The notes below the pieces were generated by a model. It did no database searches and was not told the origin of the DNA. It worked only from the letters and a program-made list of their open reading frames with translations. Below are positions 40,978 through 52,256 of a stretch of DNA of 64,000 bases, in pieces (position 1 is the stretch's first letter; each line of letters opens with the position of its first letter). The position numbers and the translations under genes are program-made. This DNA is from Prostheceraeus crozeri (Eukaryota > Platyhelminthes > Polycladida > Euryleptidae), in the NCBI GenBank assembly GCA_907163375.1, contig CAJQUW010015636.1, forward strand, positions 124,001 to 188,000, written 5' to 3'.

Positions 40978-41479
40978 ATCTGGTCAGCAGTAGGTGGTGA
41001 TTCTGTTCAACTTCTAGCTGTCACTGTGATCAATATCAAATTTTGAAATTTGATGGTCCTATATCATTTCCCTTATCATATGGAGTTCAATGGTGATACA
41101 TAGAAAGCGATATATCATCTCAAACCATAGAAAAAAATGAAACAAACTTCCATTCAAGTCAATGATAGTTGGTTTCATTATTTATGTCAGTGAGTATATA
41201 ATATAAGCAAATTATTTATCCTCATGCATAGCTGTCACTGACTTGATGTCAACTTTCTCCGTCAAACAAAAGTAGAAAGACACTGCTGCATGCAAAGCTT
41301 GTAATAGTTGAGGGAATGAACCAGTATAGTGAAAAGAGGATTGCCTTTTCACTCAGTGATTTAGTAGAGAAGACATTAAGTCTTCCTAGCCTCGATCACA
41401 CCTACGCACCAAAGGTCACATCAGAGACAAAAATGAAATACATGTACTACTTTGTCTGAGAATGTTACCTCTTACCCTC

Positions 41480-41730
41480 ACGTTAATCTTGTGTGATGGC
41501 TCCTTCAAAGTGCATATTAGAATCGAAAGTGTGCTCATATTTTTTGGAGAATGATGGGGATTACCTGCCTGGCAGAGACTGGAGAAAAACCGTGTGAAGC
41601 ACACATCAACAAGATGGGAGGAGCCCAATCGTATGCATCCAACTTAAAGCGACATTTGATAAACTTTCATCGAAATCGATTGATAATTGATACAGCAATG
41701 ATTACTAAAGATAGGTTCAGGTAAGTCTAT
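41480..41730 (+). pseudogene. BED zinc-finger exon fragment of the hAT transposase
   Basis: One frame reads KVCSYF then DGDYL; after a shift comes ETGEKPCEAHINKMGGAQSY followed by ASNLKRHLINFHRN, with a GTAAGT donor after DRFR. A BED finger has the order C-x2-C ... HL...H; here the second half is clear and the first half is degraded. The same fragment is antisense in the related copy at about 56,540-56,790. It is likely the DNA-binding exon of the hAT family's own transposase, with the catalytic exons lost. Confidence 0.55.
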
Positions 41731-41884
41731 AATGATCTATGATGTAGGTTACTAGTTTTTTTTTAAAAAAAAACTAAGCTATATATATATACTGGCTACC
41801 CGGAGTCGGAGTCTATCAAAAGCCGAAGTCCTATCAACCCCCGGAGTCGGAGTCGCATCAAAATGATAGGACTCCGCATCCCTG

Positions 41885-42822
41885 CTTCAAGCATACTTTA
41901 GATAATGAAATATCAACACAAGATTTAGGGAAAAGATTTGTCATGAGAAACAGTCATGAAATCTTTGCGGCTTCTGATGTCATTCGAGATCTTGTGACCA
42001 TCATTATGCACGTCTTGCTAAAATAAAACCGATTGGTTCGGAGACAAATTTGAAATTTTTCCATTTGACCAGTACAAAAATGATGAGAGCAGAGCTGTAG
42101 AATATAACACAATTGAACTACGAAAACTCATGATTCTCGAAGCAAATGCGAAAGTGCGAATTAGTCAATTAGGTATGAAGCTGCAAAGAACAGTGTAGCG
42201 AACTTTCTGTGACGATAACCTAAAGTATGTGATAGCTTTGCAAAAGGATGGATTTTCGTTTTTTAGTATGAAATGAGCTTCTTACTCCTGTTTCGCATGT
42301 CTGCTTAGAAATATAGGATTTTGTTTATCACCTTCTTGTGTGTGAAGTTATTCAAAAATCTTTGTTTCTTTATGCCATATTTATATTTTGCGCATTATTT
42401 GATATGTAGAACAAGACACGAGCGTCCGATCAAGTTTACATAACTATTCTCACTCCATCTTGTAAGTGTGTTGCCGACGTCACTAATTTATCGGGAAGTC
42501 GGCCATGACCTCGATCGTCTGCACTATTCTCCCAATAAGTTACTGCAGTGCGACTCATCTCGCGAGTGACCCGGTGGCCCAACTGTCTTGTTGGCTAACC
42601 GTCGAGAGCAGGTACTGGGGTTCGATCCCCTCCTCACTCAAATATTTTTTGTTTTTGTTTTGTCTTCTCCACGTGTTACTAACCTACACCATGCCTAACA
42701 CTCCTACTGTCGACATTCTGTCCATGACTAACGATGAACTAATTTCCAAAAAGAAGTCTATTAGCAAAAATGACCTCTTTGATGCCTTTTTAAAGCTCAA
42801 AGCTAACTCGTGCTGTCAGCTG
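41885..42822 (+). repeat. Copy of the flank and LINE 5' region also found at 55,612-56,377
   Basis: From CTTCAAGCATACTTTAG at 41,885 to about 42,822 this segment is nearly identical, in inverted orientation, to 56,377 down to about 55,612. By eye the tRNA-like to ORF1 part differs by only a few percent. It includes the tRNA-like sequence at 42,567-42,645 and the first about 44 codons of a LINE ORF1 (MPNTPTVDILSMTNDEL) from about 42,690. It is not a gene in itself. Confidence 0.85.
42567..42645 (+). other. tRNA-like polymerase III promoter at a LINE 5' end
   Basis: TGGCCCAACTG matches the box A consensus TRGYNNARNNG and GGTTCGATCCC matches box B perfectly, about 50 bp apart. GAGTGAC at the 5' side can pair with CTCACTC at the 3' side like an acceptor stem. 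The anticodon arm does not fold convincingly, so this is tRNA-derived rather than a tRNA gene. It lies about 45 bp before the LINE ORF1 start. Confidence 0.6.
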
Positions 42823-42862
42823 GTGTAGGTTAGGCATGGTGTAGGTTAGTAACACGTGGAGA
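42667..42862. repeat. Small foldback
   Basis: TTCTCCACGTGTTACTAACC at 42,667 is repeated inverted at 42,839-42,862 (GGTTAGTAACACGTGGAGAA), and ACCTACACCATGCC is inverted at 42,822-42,838. The LINE ORF1 start lies in the loop, and the LINE homology stops exactly at the junction. It suggests a snap-back end, perhaps from an aberrant reverse-transcription or repair event. Confidence 0.7.
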
Positions 42863-43113
42863 ACAGGCACGTAGCCATGGGGGGGGGCTTGGGGGGTCGA
42901 CCGCCCCCCATTTTGCAATCCTGCCCCCCAATTCGCTATCGCATGAAAATTGATAATGGGAGACCGGTTAGTCAACAGTCAAATGTGTGCATTGGAAAAC
43001 ATATGGAATCACACATTTGTCGTCTAACTATAAATTACGTAAAATACGTAAACTAAGCTTTATATACTTGCCACCCTATCAAAGTGATAGAACTCCGCAT
43101 CCCTGACTCAGAC

Positions 43114-44440
43114 CTATCGATTAACTTAATTTTCAAATATAGGCCTAGATTTGAGAATTTTGTCGAGCAAAGTGAAACCCCACCAGCCAAATTCGGTTAA
43201 CAAGATTGATTCGTGCGGCCGCTCGAAATTGTCAACTTCCAGGACTGCATGAAAGACACGGAATAAGTTCATTTTGAAATGCTAATTCTATAGGAAGCAG
43301 TGGAGGGCGCAATTAATCGATTCCGCTCGATTAATTTTGCGATTCTTGAATAACCAGGAATCGCACGATTTTTTTGCTAAGTGACTTTTCAATGAAATTT
43401 GTTTAATGAGGAAAAAATTAGGATATTCTCCTGTTCTCTCGTTCAACATTTGAAATAATTGCACTGAAAGGAAGTGTGACACCTGCGTGCAGCACCTATG
43501 CGCAGGTGCCGAACCTTAGATCAAGCATAGCTAGGATAATACACAGTATAACCGTGTGACGCGACTTTTTTATTCCCACAACACAGCAAATTTTTGTGGG
43601 AATCCTGTGGAAATTCCCACACATCGCAGGAATTCATCATTCTACGCAGCAACATAAAACTTGATGGTTTGGACACGATTAATGCTGTAATGCATTCTGT
43701 CAAGTATAGGGAGGACCGTTTGATTTTAAATCTCAGTATTGATAGTAATTACCTGATTTACATTTTATATGCAAGCTATGAACTTAAACCCGGCAACGAT
43801 TGTACTGTCATATCTAGCCTAAAATTTGCTAATACTTTGTAAACTTTGGTTTGAATTGATTGATGCATAATTGCAAGATTGATGGAAGAAACGGCAAATG
43901 CCTGGTAAAATATGGTTGGTGAAGACTAAAAGAATCAAAATTGGGTAATGAAAATACTAGGTAGCAAAAAGCGTCGACCAAACGCTAGTCGAAGCATGTC
44001 ACTCTATATTTATATCCATCTTAATAGCCACAAACTCGAGTACACAAAGGGCGGATTGAAGGCACTAGATAAACGTTGCGCTTATGAGACTTCTTCAGTG
44101 ATGTGATATAAGGTCAGTAAATCGCAGTAACTGCAGTACTTTCTAAATAATAGATTCTCAAGACTCCTTGTGCTTTGCTTACGATTTTCTCAGTGTTCTG
44201 ATTTATAATGCTGCACTCTCAAACATTACAAGCAGAGAATTGTATTAAATATTAGGGTAGGAATAGTTTTAATGTCTAAAATAGGCTTAGTGGATCAAGT
44301 TCAATTCGGCTTATTGATAATCTCAATTTTCATGGCAATTGTCGAATTTATAATGAAATTAATAGCAAATTAACAGCAATATGTCAACCAGACTAACTCT
44401 AAGCTTCTAATCACTAAATCTGAGAAAATCTTGAAATAAC
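43114..44440. other. No gene seen
   Basis: AT-rich, with a short hairpin TGTGGGAATC / GAAATTCCCACA at about 43,594-43,622. The frame at 43,594-43,842 matches nothing I recognise. Confidence 0.3.
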
Positions 44441-44640
44441 ATATGTACTGAGTCGCACGATTCGGAATCGTGCGAGAATCGAATTGCGACCGCCACTGGT
44501 AGGAAGGTGCCCGGGCAACTTGATGGATGTTACCCGCACCTCCCCATGTAATAACGTATGTTGCTGAAACACTATGATGATTACCAACAGAGCTATATGG
44601 CGACGGTCTGACACAGATGCATGCACACCTCAAGAACACT
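44440..44640 (-). mobile_element. Possible tRNA-related SINE
   Basis: On the minus strand GCCCGGGCACCTTCCTACCA then GTGGCGGTCGCAATTCGATTCTCGC has a box B-like AATTCGATTCT, followed by ATTCCGAATCGTGCGAC, a partly palindromic body. This resembles tRNA-type SINEs of invertebrates, but box A is not clear. Confidence 0.4.
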
Positions 44641-45470
44641 TAGAATTCCCCATGAGAACAAAATTAAGAGACTTTTGGGACACTATATGAACATTTGAAA
44701 ACACCTGCGACCCATCCTGAAAATTTAATGCAGCAGGGGCCAAATGTCTAAGAAGTACAATATGTAGAAATCATTAGAGCGATCTCTGTCTGCAAGCGCA
44801 AAAAATCAAATCTTATTTTAAATATCGCTGATGCTCATTTACGCTATTCATGATAAAGTAAAAAATTGATTAGTTCTACTCTTTACAGCCCTCCTAAAAT
44901 TTTCCTTGCAGACCTGCGTCCAACTCGCATTGTATTTCAAATATAATGCAACGATGCCATCTCCTTTGCTTTCCAAAACAAATTTTCTAATTTTCACAAC
45001 ACTCGAAATGAATTCTTGCAGAAGATGGAATACATATTGCATGCAGTTAGCTGCTGCACGCATTTTTGAGTTTTAAAATGCATCGCGGCATTCGGCACAA
45101 ATTAAGAAATTAAGTTTTTTCGTGGTTTGCTTCGTGATAACCATTGCACTAGTATCAGCAACACATGGCATCATTCTGGATAAGATCCTATCGCCACCAG
45201 AATTATGATAAAAGGTCGAAATGGTAGCCTACGCAAATTGTTAATAAGGCGGATCGAACAAGGCGATAGACCATCGCGCAGTAATTAATGATGTTGCATT
45301 ATGTTCTATTAATGTTATTTATGGTTTTGCTCTTTCTCGGCCTTGGATAAGCACGTCTATTCAAATCCAAATAATTTACGGATGCATGTGCAACATGCAG
45401 AACGTGTCACAATTTCATGTAAAAACTTGGATGAGAGAGAGAGATAGTCCGGGAGCTAGCATGAAGTTGT
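44641..45470. other. No gene seen
   Basis: No supported feature. A short GA-rich run (GAGAGAGAGAGAT) occurs at about 45,434-45,445. Confidence 0.3.
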
Positions 45471-46167
45471 GCAGGGAACGAGGTGGTACATAAAACTTTC
45501 ACATAGCATAGTACACCTCTAGCCTACTGCAAAACTTCGCGTCTGCCGGATCAGATCATTTGCTTTTAAGAAATATAGAGGATAACACAATCCTATGTAT
45601 TTCCAATGGTAAAATTGTGACATTTAAGGTGTCGACTCCATTTTTTCGAATTTTTGCTAATAAAAAGTTACACAAATTGGTATTTTGTTGAACTGGTTAT
45701 TATAGAAATCATCTACAGATCATGATCTTTCAAATGAGTTATCATTCAGTGACAGAGGATGAAGTAAAGTGTACAAACAGACACTTTTCGTTGGTGTAGC
45801 TGCAAATTTTAACTTAGAAATTTCAGGAAAATGGTTGATATACTTTAACGAAAAGTGTCTGTTTGCACACTTTACTTCATCCTCTGTCACTGAATGATAA
45901 CTCATTTGAAAGATCATGATCTGTAGATGATTTCTATAATAACCAGTTCAACAAAATACCAATTTGTGTAACTTTTATGAGCAAAAATTCGAAAAAATGG
46001 AGTCAACACCTTAAATGTCACAATTTTACCATTGGAAATACATAGGATTGTGTTATCCTCTCTATTTCTTAAAAGCAAATGATCTGATCCGGCAGACGCG
46101 AAGTTTTGCAGTAGGCTAGAGGTGTACTATGCTATGTGAAAGTTTTATGTACTACCTCGTTCCCTGC
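45471..46167. repeat. Near-perfect 0.7-kb palindrome
   Basis: Left arm 45,471-45,792 (GCAGGGAACGAGG...) and right arm 45,847-46,167 (...CCTCGTTCCCTGC) are complementary over about 322 bp with only a few mismatches. They are separated by a 54-bp spacer. No target duplication was found. It abuts the 3' end of LINE copy 4. The arms do not encode a known protein. Such a structure could be a foldback transposon or a recent inverted duplication. Confidence 0.92.
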
Positions 46168-46318
46168 TACGTAATAACGACGTTAATAGCTACGTGATTA
46201 AACATAGGACTGAAACCGAAAGTGAGAACAAGTGGATCAAATCGGAAGGATGATTACAACCGGCAAACATGAATTTGTCACTGTTAACATGGGAAAGATG
46301 ATAAGAGGACAGATTAAG

Positions 46319-48081
46319 TCAATCAATTACATAGCCGTTTAGAATACATATAACCTTAGGAAAAAACGAAGATCTTCGACGGGAGGTGCGTACATAAGGC
46401 TGGACGAATCGACCGGAGTGGGTAGATGTAGAAGGGCACAAAGAATGAAGTGGATGGTGGACGTTGTGGTAAATTGATAGTAGCAATTTCACAGCAGCAC
46501 TCTCACGACGTGATTTTAAGTTGGGAAAGGCTCCACAAGAGCACTCAGAAGAACCACATATCAAACGATGAAAACGGCGTTACAATTTGTCAAGTGCAAC
46601 TGCATTTCTGGACGTCATGCCGATCATAACAGGGGAGCAGTATTCCGTTGCCGATAGGAATAGGCCGTAGTAAACCTTTAGTAAGTCGGGTTTCGTAAGC
46701 AAGGATCTGGTTACGTGCTCAATTTGCTTATCTCATTTGAGATCAGCCGACAGATAGAAACCGAGGGTCTTTATGACGTCAACATTTTCCATGCCTGAGA
46801 TTGTGGGGATATGGGATTGTGGCTTGCACTTTGGGATCCATAGTAGCTTACATTTTGTGAGGTTCAAAGTGAGACCATTCGCAGTAGACCAGCGAATCAT
46901 GTTGTGGTGTTCCGTTACATTATTAAGCTGGGAATTCTTGGTAACAGGGACTATGAAGGTACAGTCATCAACATATTTCACAATATGCGAAGAAGTATAA
47001 ACTGGTTTGAGGGAGGGAGCCGAGCACCAGATTGAAAAGATACGGACCGAGCAGTGATCCTTGAGGAACTCCAGATAAAACATTGGTTTGACTGCTGTAG
47101 ACCTGAGAAACTTTCACCATTTGCGTTCTGTTACTCAAGTAGTCCTTGATCCAAGATATAAAATCACGAGGAAAGTTGTTCTCAAGCAGTGTGCGGATGA
47201 TGATATCGTGACCAAGTTGATCGAACGCTTTCGTGAAATCATATGCTAAAACGGCGACGCCTACAACATTATCTTCCTCCAAAGAGTGTGTGATTAACTC
47301 ATGAATGCAGATCAACGCTGATGTGGTCGATGAATGGGGATACAACCGAATTGAAATGGGCCAAAATGGTGACGTAACTCCGAGGAGATACCTGACTCAA
47401 GTATAGAGTATTCGCAGATCTTGGACAGGACAGTTAATAGGGGCATGGGACACAGTTGATTCATTTTCGCAGGGAGAGATTTCGGTACTGGATGGATAAC
47501 GCTATGCTTCCAACAGGAGGGATATTGCAGTCTTGATATAGATACATTGATAATGTGTGTCAGAGGTTCAGTGATGAGGTCAGAGGTGAGTTTGTACAGT
47601 ACCGTAGGAACATTATCAAAACCTGGGGCTTTGTTCACTTTTAAGGAGGACAAGGCTTTCTGGACAACCTCTAACCCGATGATAGGCCGCCAGTCGGATG
47701 CTGTATCAAACTGTCGGTAGTCCTTTGGAATTTCAGGATGCGGTCGGGTCGTTTGGTATGACATAAATTCATTATTTATGTTTTCGGTTGCCTCATCTAA
47801 AGATCCATAGGAACTTATTATGGAGTCCAAGGCAGTGGCTCTTGAGCTTTTAGTACCTCTATACTCGTTCACAACTTGCCATAAATTTCTCGATCCATCT
47901 TTTGCTTTGGATGCCCAATTGAGCTTTTCCTTCATCAATAATAATTTGACTTCATCACTAAGGTGATGATAGAGAGGGAAATTACGGTGACAGAATGCCA
48001 TCCAACGTTGATTGATCAGCATTTTGATCAGAGGGGTCACGTACGGTTTATCATTAGAGGTCATAGTAACGAGTAATGATG
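46319..48081 (-). pseudogene. LINE copy 4 ORF2: linker and reverse transcriptase, broken
   Basis: Frames give NDKPYVTPLIKMLINQRWMA and SLKVNKAPGFDNVPTVLYKL (47,312-48,081), LAYDFTKAFDQLGHD with SGVPQGSLLGPYLFN (46,968-47,345), and VKYVDDCTFIV with GLTLNLTKCKLL (46,733-47,083). The RT catalytic Asp pairs are seen as FTKAFD and YVDD. At least three frameshifts separate the parts. The 5' side ends at the hAT target duplication at 48,082. Confidence 0.8.
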
Positions 48082-48089
48082 GGATTGTA

Positions 48090-51000
48090 CTAGTGTTCGG
48101 CACGAGTACTCGAGTACTCACTCGAATCACATGTACTCGAGTATTGATTCGAGTACTCGAGTAGATTCTATCGATTTATTCCAGTCGAAACTATTTGTTA
48201 AAGTTTTCTGGCTGATGTTTTCTTGAACTACAAGCTATATAATGGACAGTGAATAAAGATTGTATTAGCATTTTCATTTTTGTGCATCTATTTGAGCAAT
48301 AATTCAACTTGCATTGCATTTTTGCTATTATAATAGTTGAATAACATTTAGCCAAAATTTCTTTTTTCGCGATATCATTAGTCTATTGATTCATTTTTTT
48401 CTTTGAGTACTGAATCTACTGTACCGAGTACCGACCGTGGTAGCATCACTTCATAACTGCGTCAGTCAAGCTTCCATGCCGATTCCTATCATTTTTTCAT
48501 ACACGGTACGGATGTCAGATGGGGAAATGGAGCGAAATGTTACATGCTCGAGGTGTCACACATTTGTCAATTTAGCAATTAAACAAAATATAGCATGATG
48601 CAATTCATGCAAAACATTATCATTTACCGATCTTTCATGTTTTGCCGGTGGCCAACTCTAACTTCTTGCTCAAGTATTTTCAGCGGCCGTCGATGTAAAC
48701 AAAAATTTTGCGGCTTCAGCGCAAGCAACGGTGAATGAATGAAAGAAGGCAGTCTTCCCTAATCCTAGGTCTGTGAATAAATCACGTGATTTATGACGTA
48801 AAAACATCGGATGGTTTTTATTCGCAGTTGTACCGCTCCCCTGGCTAAATATGCTGCGCAACGGGTGACGCTTTTCTTACAGACATCCGAATGAAATTGA
48901 GGATTGATTTCTTCAGTTGATCATTATGGCGCCGACGAAAAAGTCTGATATTTGGAAACATTTCCGACGCGATACATCGACTGGTAAAGCAGTATGCCTT
49001 AAGAACTCCAATCATATATTAACTCTCTGTTCATCGACGACAAATTTAAGGAACCATTTGAAACATTTTCATGATCTAAAGAACTCTAGAGCATCAACAG
49101 CATCAGCTTCGTCATTGAATGTTTTTGTGAAGTCAACACCAAGAAATAAGGTTTCTTTTGATTCTCAATCATGTAGTGAAAGACTCATCAAATTCATCGC
49201 GAGACATTATGAGCCATTAAACATTGTGGAAAACCAAGATTTCAAGGATTTTGTGAAAGAGCTGAACCCTAACTTCGATCTCCCATCAGCTCGTAAATTA
49301 AAACGGGATATGGAGAAAATTTACGATGATACGAAGCAAAAGATCAAAGAAGAACTTGACGATTCATCCGAAACTGTTTGTGCAGTGACCACTGACATTT
49401 GGACATCGAACCAAGCCGAATCTTTTCTTAGCTTGACAATATCTACTCTTTCATCATCGTGGGAGCTATCTTCGAAATGCGTTGAAGTGAATTCCTGCCC
49501 GGGGTCACATACTGCTGACAACATCTCTGATCACCTTTCCAATATGTGCCGTGAGTGGAATATACATCCTAATCAGGTTGAAATAATTACGGATAGTGCG
49601 GCGAATATGAGAAAAGCAACCGCAGTTATGAACTTCAGGATTGTGATCAACTGCTTTGCTCATATCTTGCAGTGCGCCCTTGTACATGCGTTAAAGCAAG
49701 AAGAAATCGTTGAAAACCTTCGGCAAGCCAGAAAAATAGTGGGACATTTTCATCATTCCCCTTCTCAAACATTGTCCTTAGTCAGAGCGTCGGAAAAATT
49801 TGATCACATGCCTTTCCGAAAGTTGAAACAAGAAGTTGTGACTACGGTGGGGGAGTACATTTCAGATGTTAGAACGATTGATTGCAATGAAGAAACCTGT
49901 TATCCACGTAATGCTTGAAAACAAAGAAGAAATACCTTCAGCTGATTTTTGGTCGAAGGCTGAAGTAATTGTTTCTGTTCTCCGACCACTTCATCTTATA
50001 TCAACCAAAATGAGTGCAGAGAAGTCCGTCACTTTATCTTCAATTTATCCTGTCGTTATAAATTTACTGACAAACACGATGCACTCAAAAGACAATGACG
50101 AGAAATTTATAATAGAAATGAAAAAAACATTTTGTGAGTATTTAGAAAAAAGATTTTTTGAGGATGACATCAGGAATGTGATGGAGGTTGCATGTGTGCT
50201 AGATTCTAGCTTCAAAACCCTTCCATTTTTATCAGAAACCTCACGAAGAAAGGCATACAAGTCTGTGAGAGCTGAATTGGATTCACTTTTAGAAATTGAA
50301 GGAAACAGAGAAGAAATGGCCGTCGACAGCTCGACAAAAGATTCAACTATACCATCGGAACTGGAAGTACTGTATGGTACATTTATCACTGAAACTGGAA
50401 ATAGTAGCAAACAAAAGAGTCAATCGGAACACTTGCTTGATCTGTATTTGGCAGAAGCAGAAATACCTATTACAGAAGATCCGCTATCATGGTGGAGAGT
50501 GAATGAGACAAAACATCAGCTGTTGGCAAAGATCAGCCGATTTTACACGGGAATTCCGGCTACGTCTGTAAGGTCAAATCGTCACTGAGAAACGAAACAG
50601 ACTGAAACCAAAGACCGTTCGATTACTTCATTTCCTATCCAAAAATTTGTAGAACGTTGATTAAAGATTCTGTTATAAAGAGATGTAGAGATATTGAGTT
50701 AGAGATGATTAAGAAAAAAGTGGCATACCATTGCTTTTTTCCTTATTGAAGTATAATGGCATACACGAATCTAAATTATGAACTGAACAAAGGAATTTTA
50801 GGTTGAAATCTTCGCTGTTATATTGCTTTGCGCCTGTGCCGCAAAAATATAATGGTCTACTAGAAAATAGGAATGATGATGTCAGAACTATTTGAAATTC
50901 TAGAAATACTCGTAGGTCTATTCTCTAGATAATTCATAGCTTTATAATGGTTCAGTGACCGCATTTGATCGACCTTAAATGGATTAAATTGGCATCATCC

Positions 51001-51319
51001 GCGCTGGAAGGTGAAGGATTACATCGCTATCTGTTCTAAATATTATTCAATTCGTTTTAATTTCATTCATTGTTAATTTGTATCAGTGATAATTAATTAT
51101 TATAATATATGTAATAAAGATATTTTGATAGATAAATAAGAGAAAGTGACATATCGCACATGTATGTAAACTAAACAACACAGTATAGTAACAAACATTT
51201 TCATGATATGCCTAGAAATAGAAATAAAAGTATATCCTTATCATAGAATACATTAACTTTTCATTCGAGTACTCGAATCAATTACTCGAGTATCACTATG
51301 CGAGTAATGCCGAACACTA
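48090..51319 (+). mobile_element. hAT transposon, 3.2 kb, with perfect 8-bp TSD
   Basis: The ends are TAGTGTTCGGCA and TGCCGAACACTA (12-bp inverted), flanked by GATTGTAC at 48,082-48,089 and 51,320-51,327. It is inserted in the LINE ORF2. Sub-terminal palindromic CGAGTACTCGAG words are clustered in both ends (48,101-48,165 and 51,262-51,305) and are likely transposase binding sites. The transposase lies on the plus strand with about two frameshifts, so it was autonomous but is now dead. Confidence 0.95.
48926..50588 (+). pseudogene. hAT transposase (BED finger, RNase H-like core), broken
   Basis: N-terminal BED finger: KKSDIWKHFRRDTSTGKAVC and TTNLRNHLKHFHD (about residues 5-50); the second Cys of the usual C-x2-C is replaced. 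The core includes AVTTDIWTSNQAESFLSLTI, IITDSAANMRKA and NCFAHILQCALVHAL, as in Ac/hobo-type proteins. A frameshift near 49,890 moves the reading to 49,866-50,588, which ends with the start of the dimerisation domain (DPLSWWRVNETKHQLLAKIS, then IPATSVRSNRH) and stops about 40 residues early. Function: cut-and-paste transposition at the TAGTGTTCGGC ends. Confidence 0.88.
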
Positions 51320-51327
51320 GATTGTAC

Positions 51328-52138
51328 TCAAAAGGCATGATTCGATAATCGTAGATAACAAATTACATTTCTCAACTATTGATAATTTCATATCATAAAC
51401 AGGAAGGAAATTTATCGTAGACATCGCGTTTAGAAAGTTGTTCACATTTGATTGGCGTAGGTCATGTATCACGCAAACTCTTTGGTTGGATGGACATACT
51501 GTATCAGCGGGAGTGCATAAAACAGAGTTCTGATCAGATGAAGCCACAGGAGGGCCGACAGTAGTAATATGCTTGTTCTTGAAAGATGGTGACATAAAGA
51601 CCAGGTCAAGTAATGCGCTGCCCCTCGTCGGGTCAGAGACGGCGTTGACAAGGTCAAAACTGTTTTCAAGGCAACTCGTGTTGATGCGGTTGAAATCACC
51701 CAGAATAACAAGCTCGTAGTCAGGTCGCGTTAACATGCAGGTGTCACAATTTTGTACAATAAAGTTTATAACTTCATTTGCGCAATGAGAAACATAGGAA
51801 GGAGGAATATAAATGCAAATTTTCAGATGATGAAAAAGAAGCCAAACACTGCTTGTACCAAAATTGTCACCAACAGGCTCATGAACAGCTGCATGCAAGA
51901 GAGATTTGACCCAAATTGCAACACCACCTCCAACACGACCATCACAGCGATCATCACGGAACACATGGAAGCCATGGATTGAAATTATCTCGTCAGTGTG
52001 ATCAGGTGTAAACCAGGATTCCGTTATGGCGAAAATGCAAAGTTTCTTTGAGGAGATGGGGGCACTAATATGGTCCATTTTGTTGAAGGCTCTATAGACG
52101 TTTGCACATAAAATTGAGGGTAGGGAAATCTTTAACAA
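51328..52138 (-). pseudogene. LINE copy 4 ORF2: AP endonuclease
   Basis: The frame has LCIFAITESWF with the catalytic E, GRVGGGVAIWVKSLL, YELVILGDFNRIN, GSALLDLVFM and VASSDQNSVL, followed by VIHDLRQSNVNNFLNAM. It keeps SSD-Q where copies 2 and 3 read KTAH. It is open for over 260 codons and ends at the hAT insertion. Frame integrity suggests the hAT hit a then fairly young LINE. Confidence 0.85.
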
Positions 52139-52256
52139 GTAATCTGAAAATTCTGGTTGTTACTCCTGCTGACAACTTTGCCATTGTATATCAAGGGTCT
52201 TCACCCAGTTGCCTCCGCCGTACGACTTCTTTCCGGAGTTCTTTCCATTCATTCTG

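Larger units (their letters stand above)
36131..41194 (-). mobile_element. Tc1-like transposon split by a LINE insertion
   Basis: The ends CTCAGTGACAAAAAGAATG (36,131) and, complementary, CTCACTGACATAAATAATG (41,194) match at 20 of about 23 bases and are flanked by TA. Comparison with the uninterrupted hAT copy at 57,060 shows exactly where this element was inserted (GAAATATA...TATAATA). A broken transposase lies on the minus strand at both ends with the LINE between. Without the LINE it would be about 1.5 kb, normal for Tc1. Confidence 0.85.
36058..43105. mobile_element. hAT element carrying nested insertions, perfect 8-bp TSD
   Basis: Left end CAGGAATGCGGAGTCGG at 36,058 and right end ...CTCCGCATCCCTG at 43,105 are inverted. 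They are flanked by perfect 8-bp duplications ACTCAGAC (36,050-36,057 and 43,106-43,113). Sub-terminal GGAGTCGGAGTCC words occur inside. It is 7.05 kb because a Tc1-like element (36,131-41,194), itself carrying a LINE, is inserted just inside the left end. It includes a BED-finger exon fragment (about 41,480-41,720), an internal second right-type end at 41,884, and a further 1.2 kb that includes the 5' part of a LINE. Related copy: 56,378-57,139. Confidence 0.85.

Noticed and set aside
42567-42645. A functional tRNA gene
   Set aside because: Box A and B are good but the anticodon arm does not fold and the sequence is attached to a LINE leader in two places.
42875-42915. G-run and complementary C-run as a further copy of the G-tract hairpin unit
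   Set aside because: It lacks the CTCTG-n6-CAGAG hairpin and the ACGTCAGC sequence, so it is probably a separate simple repeat.
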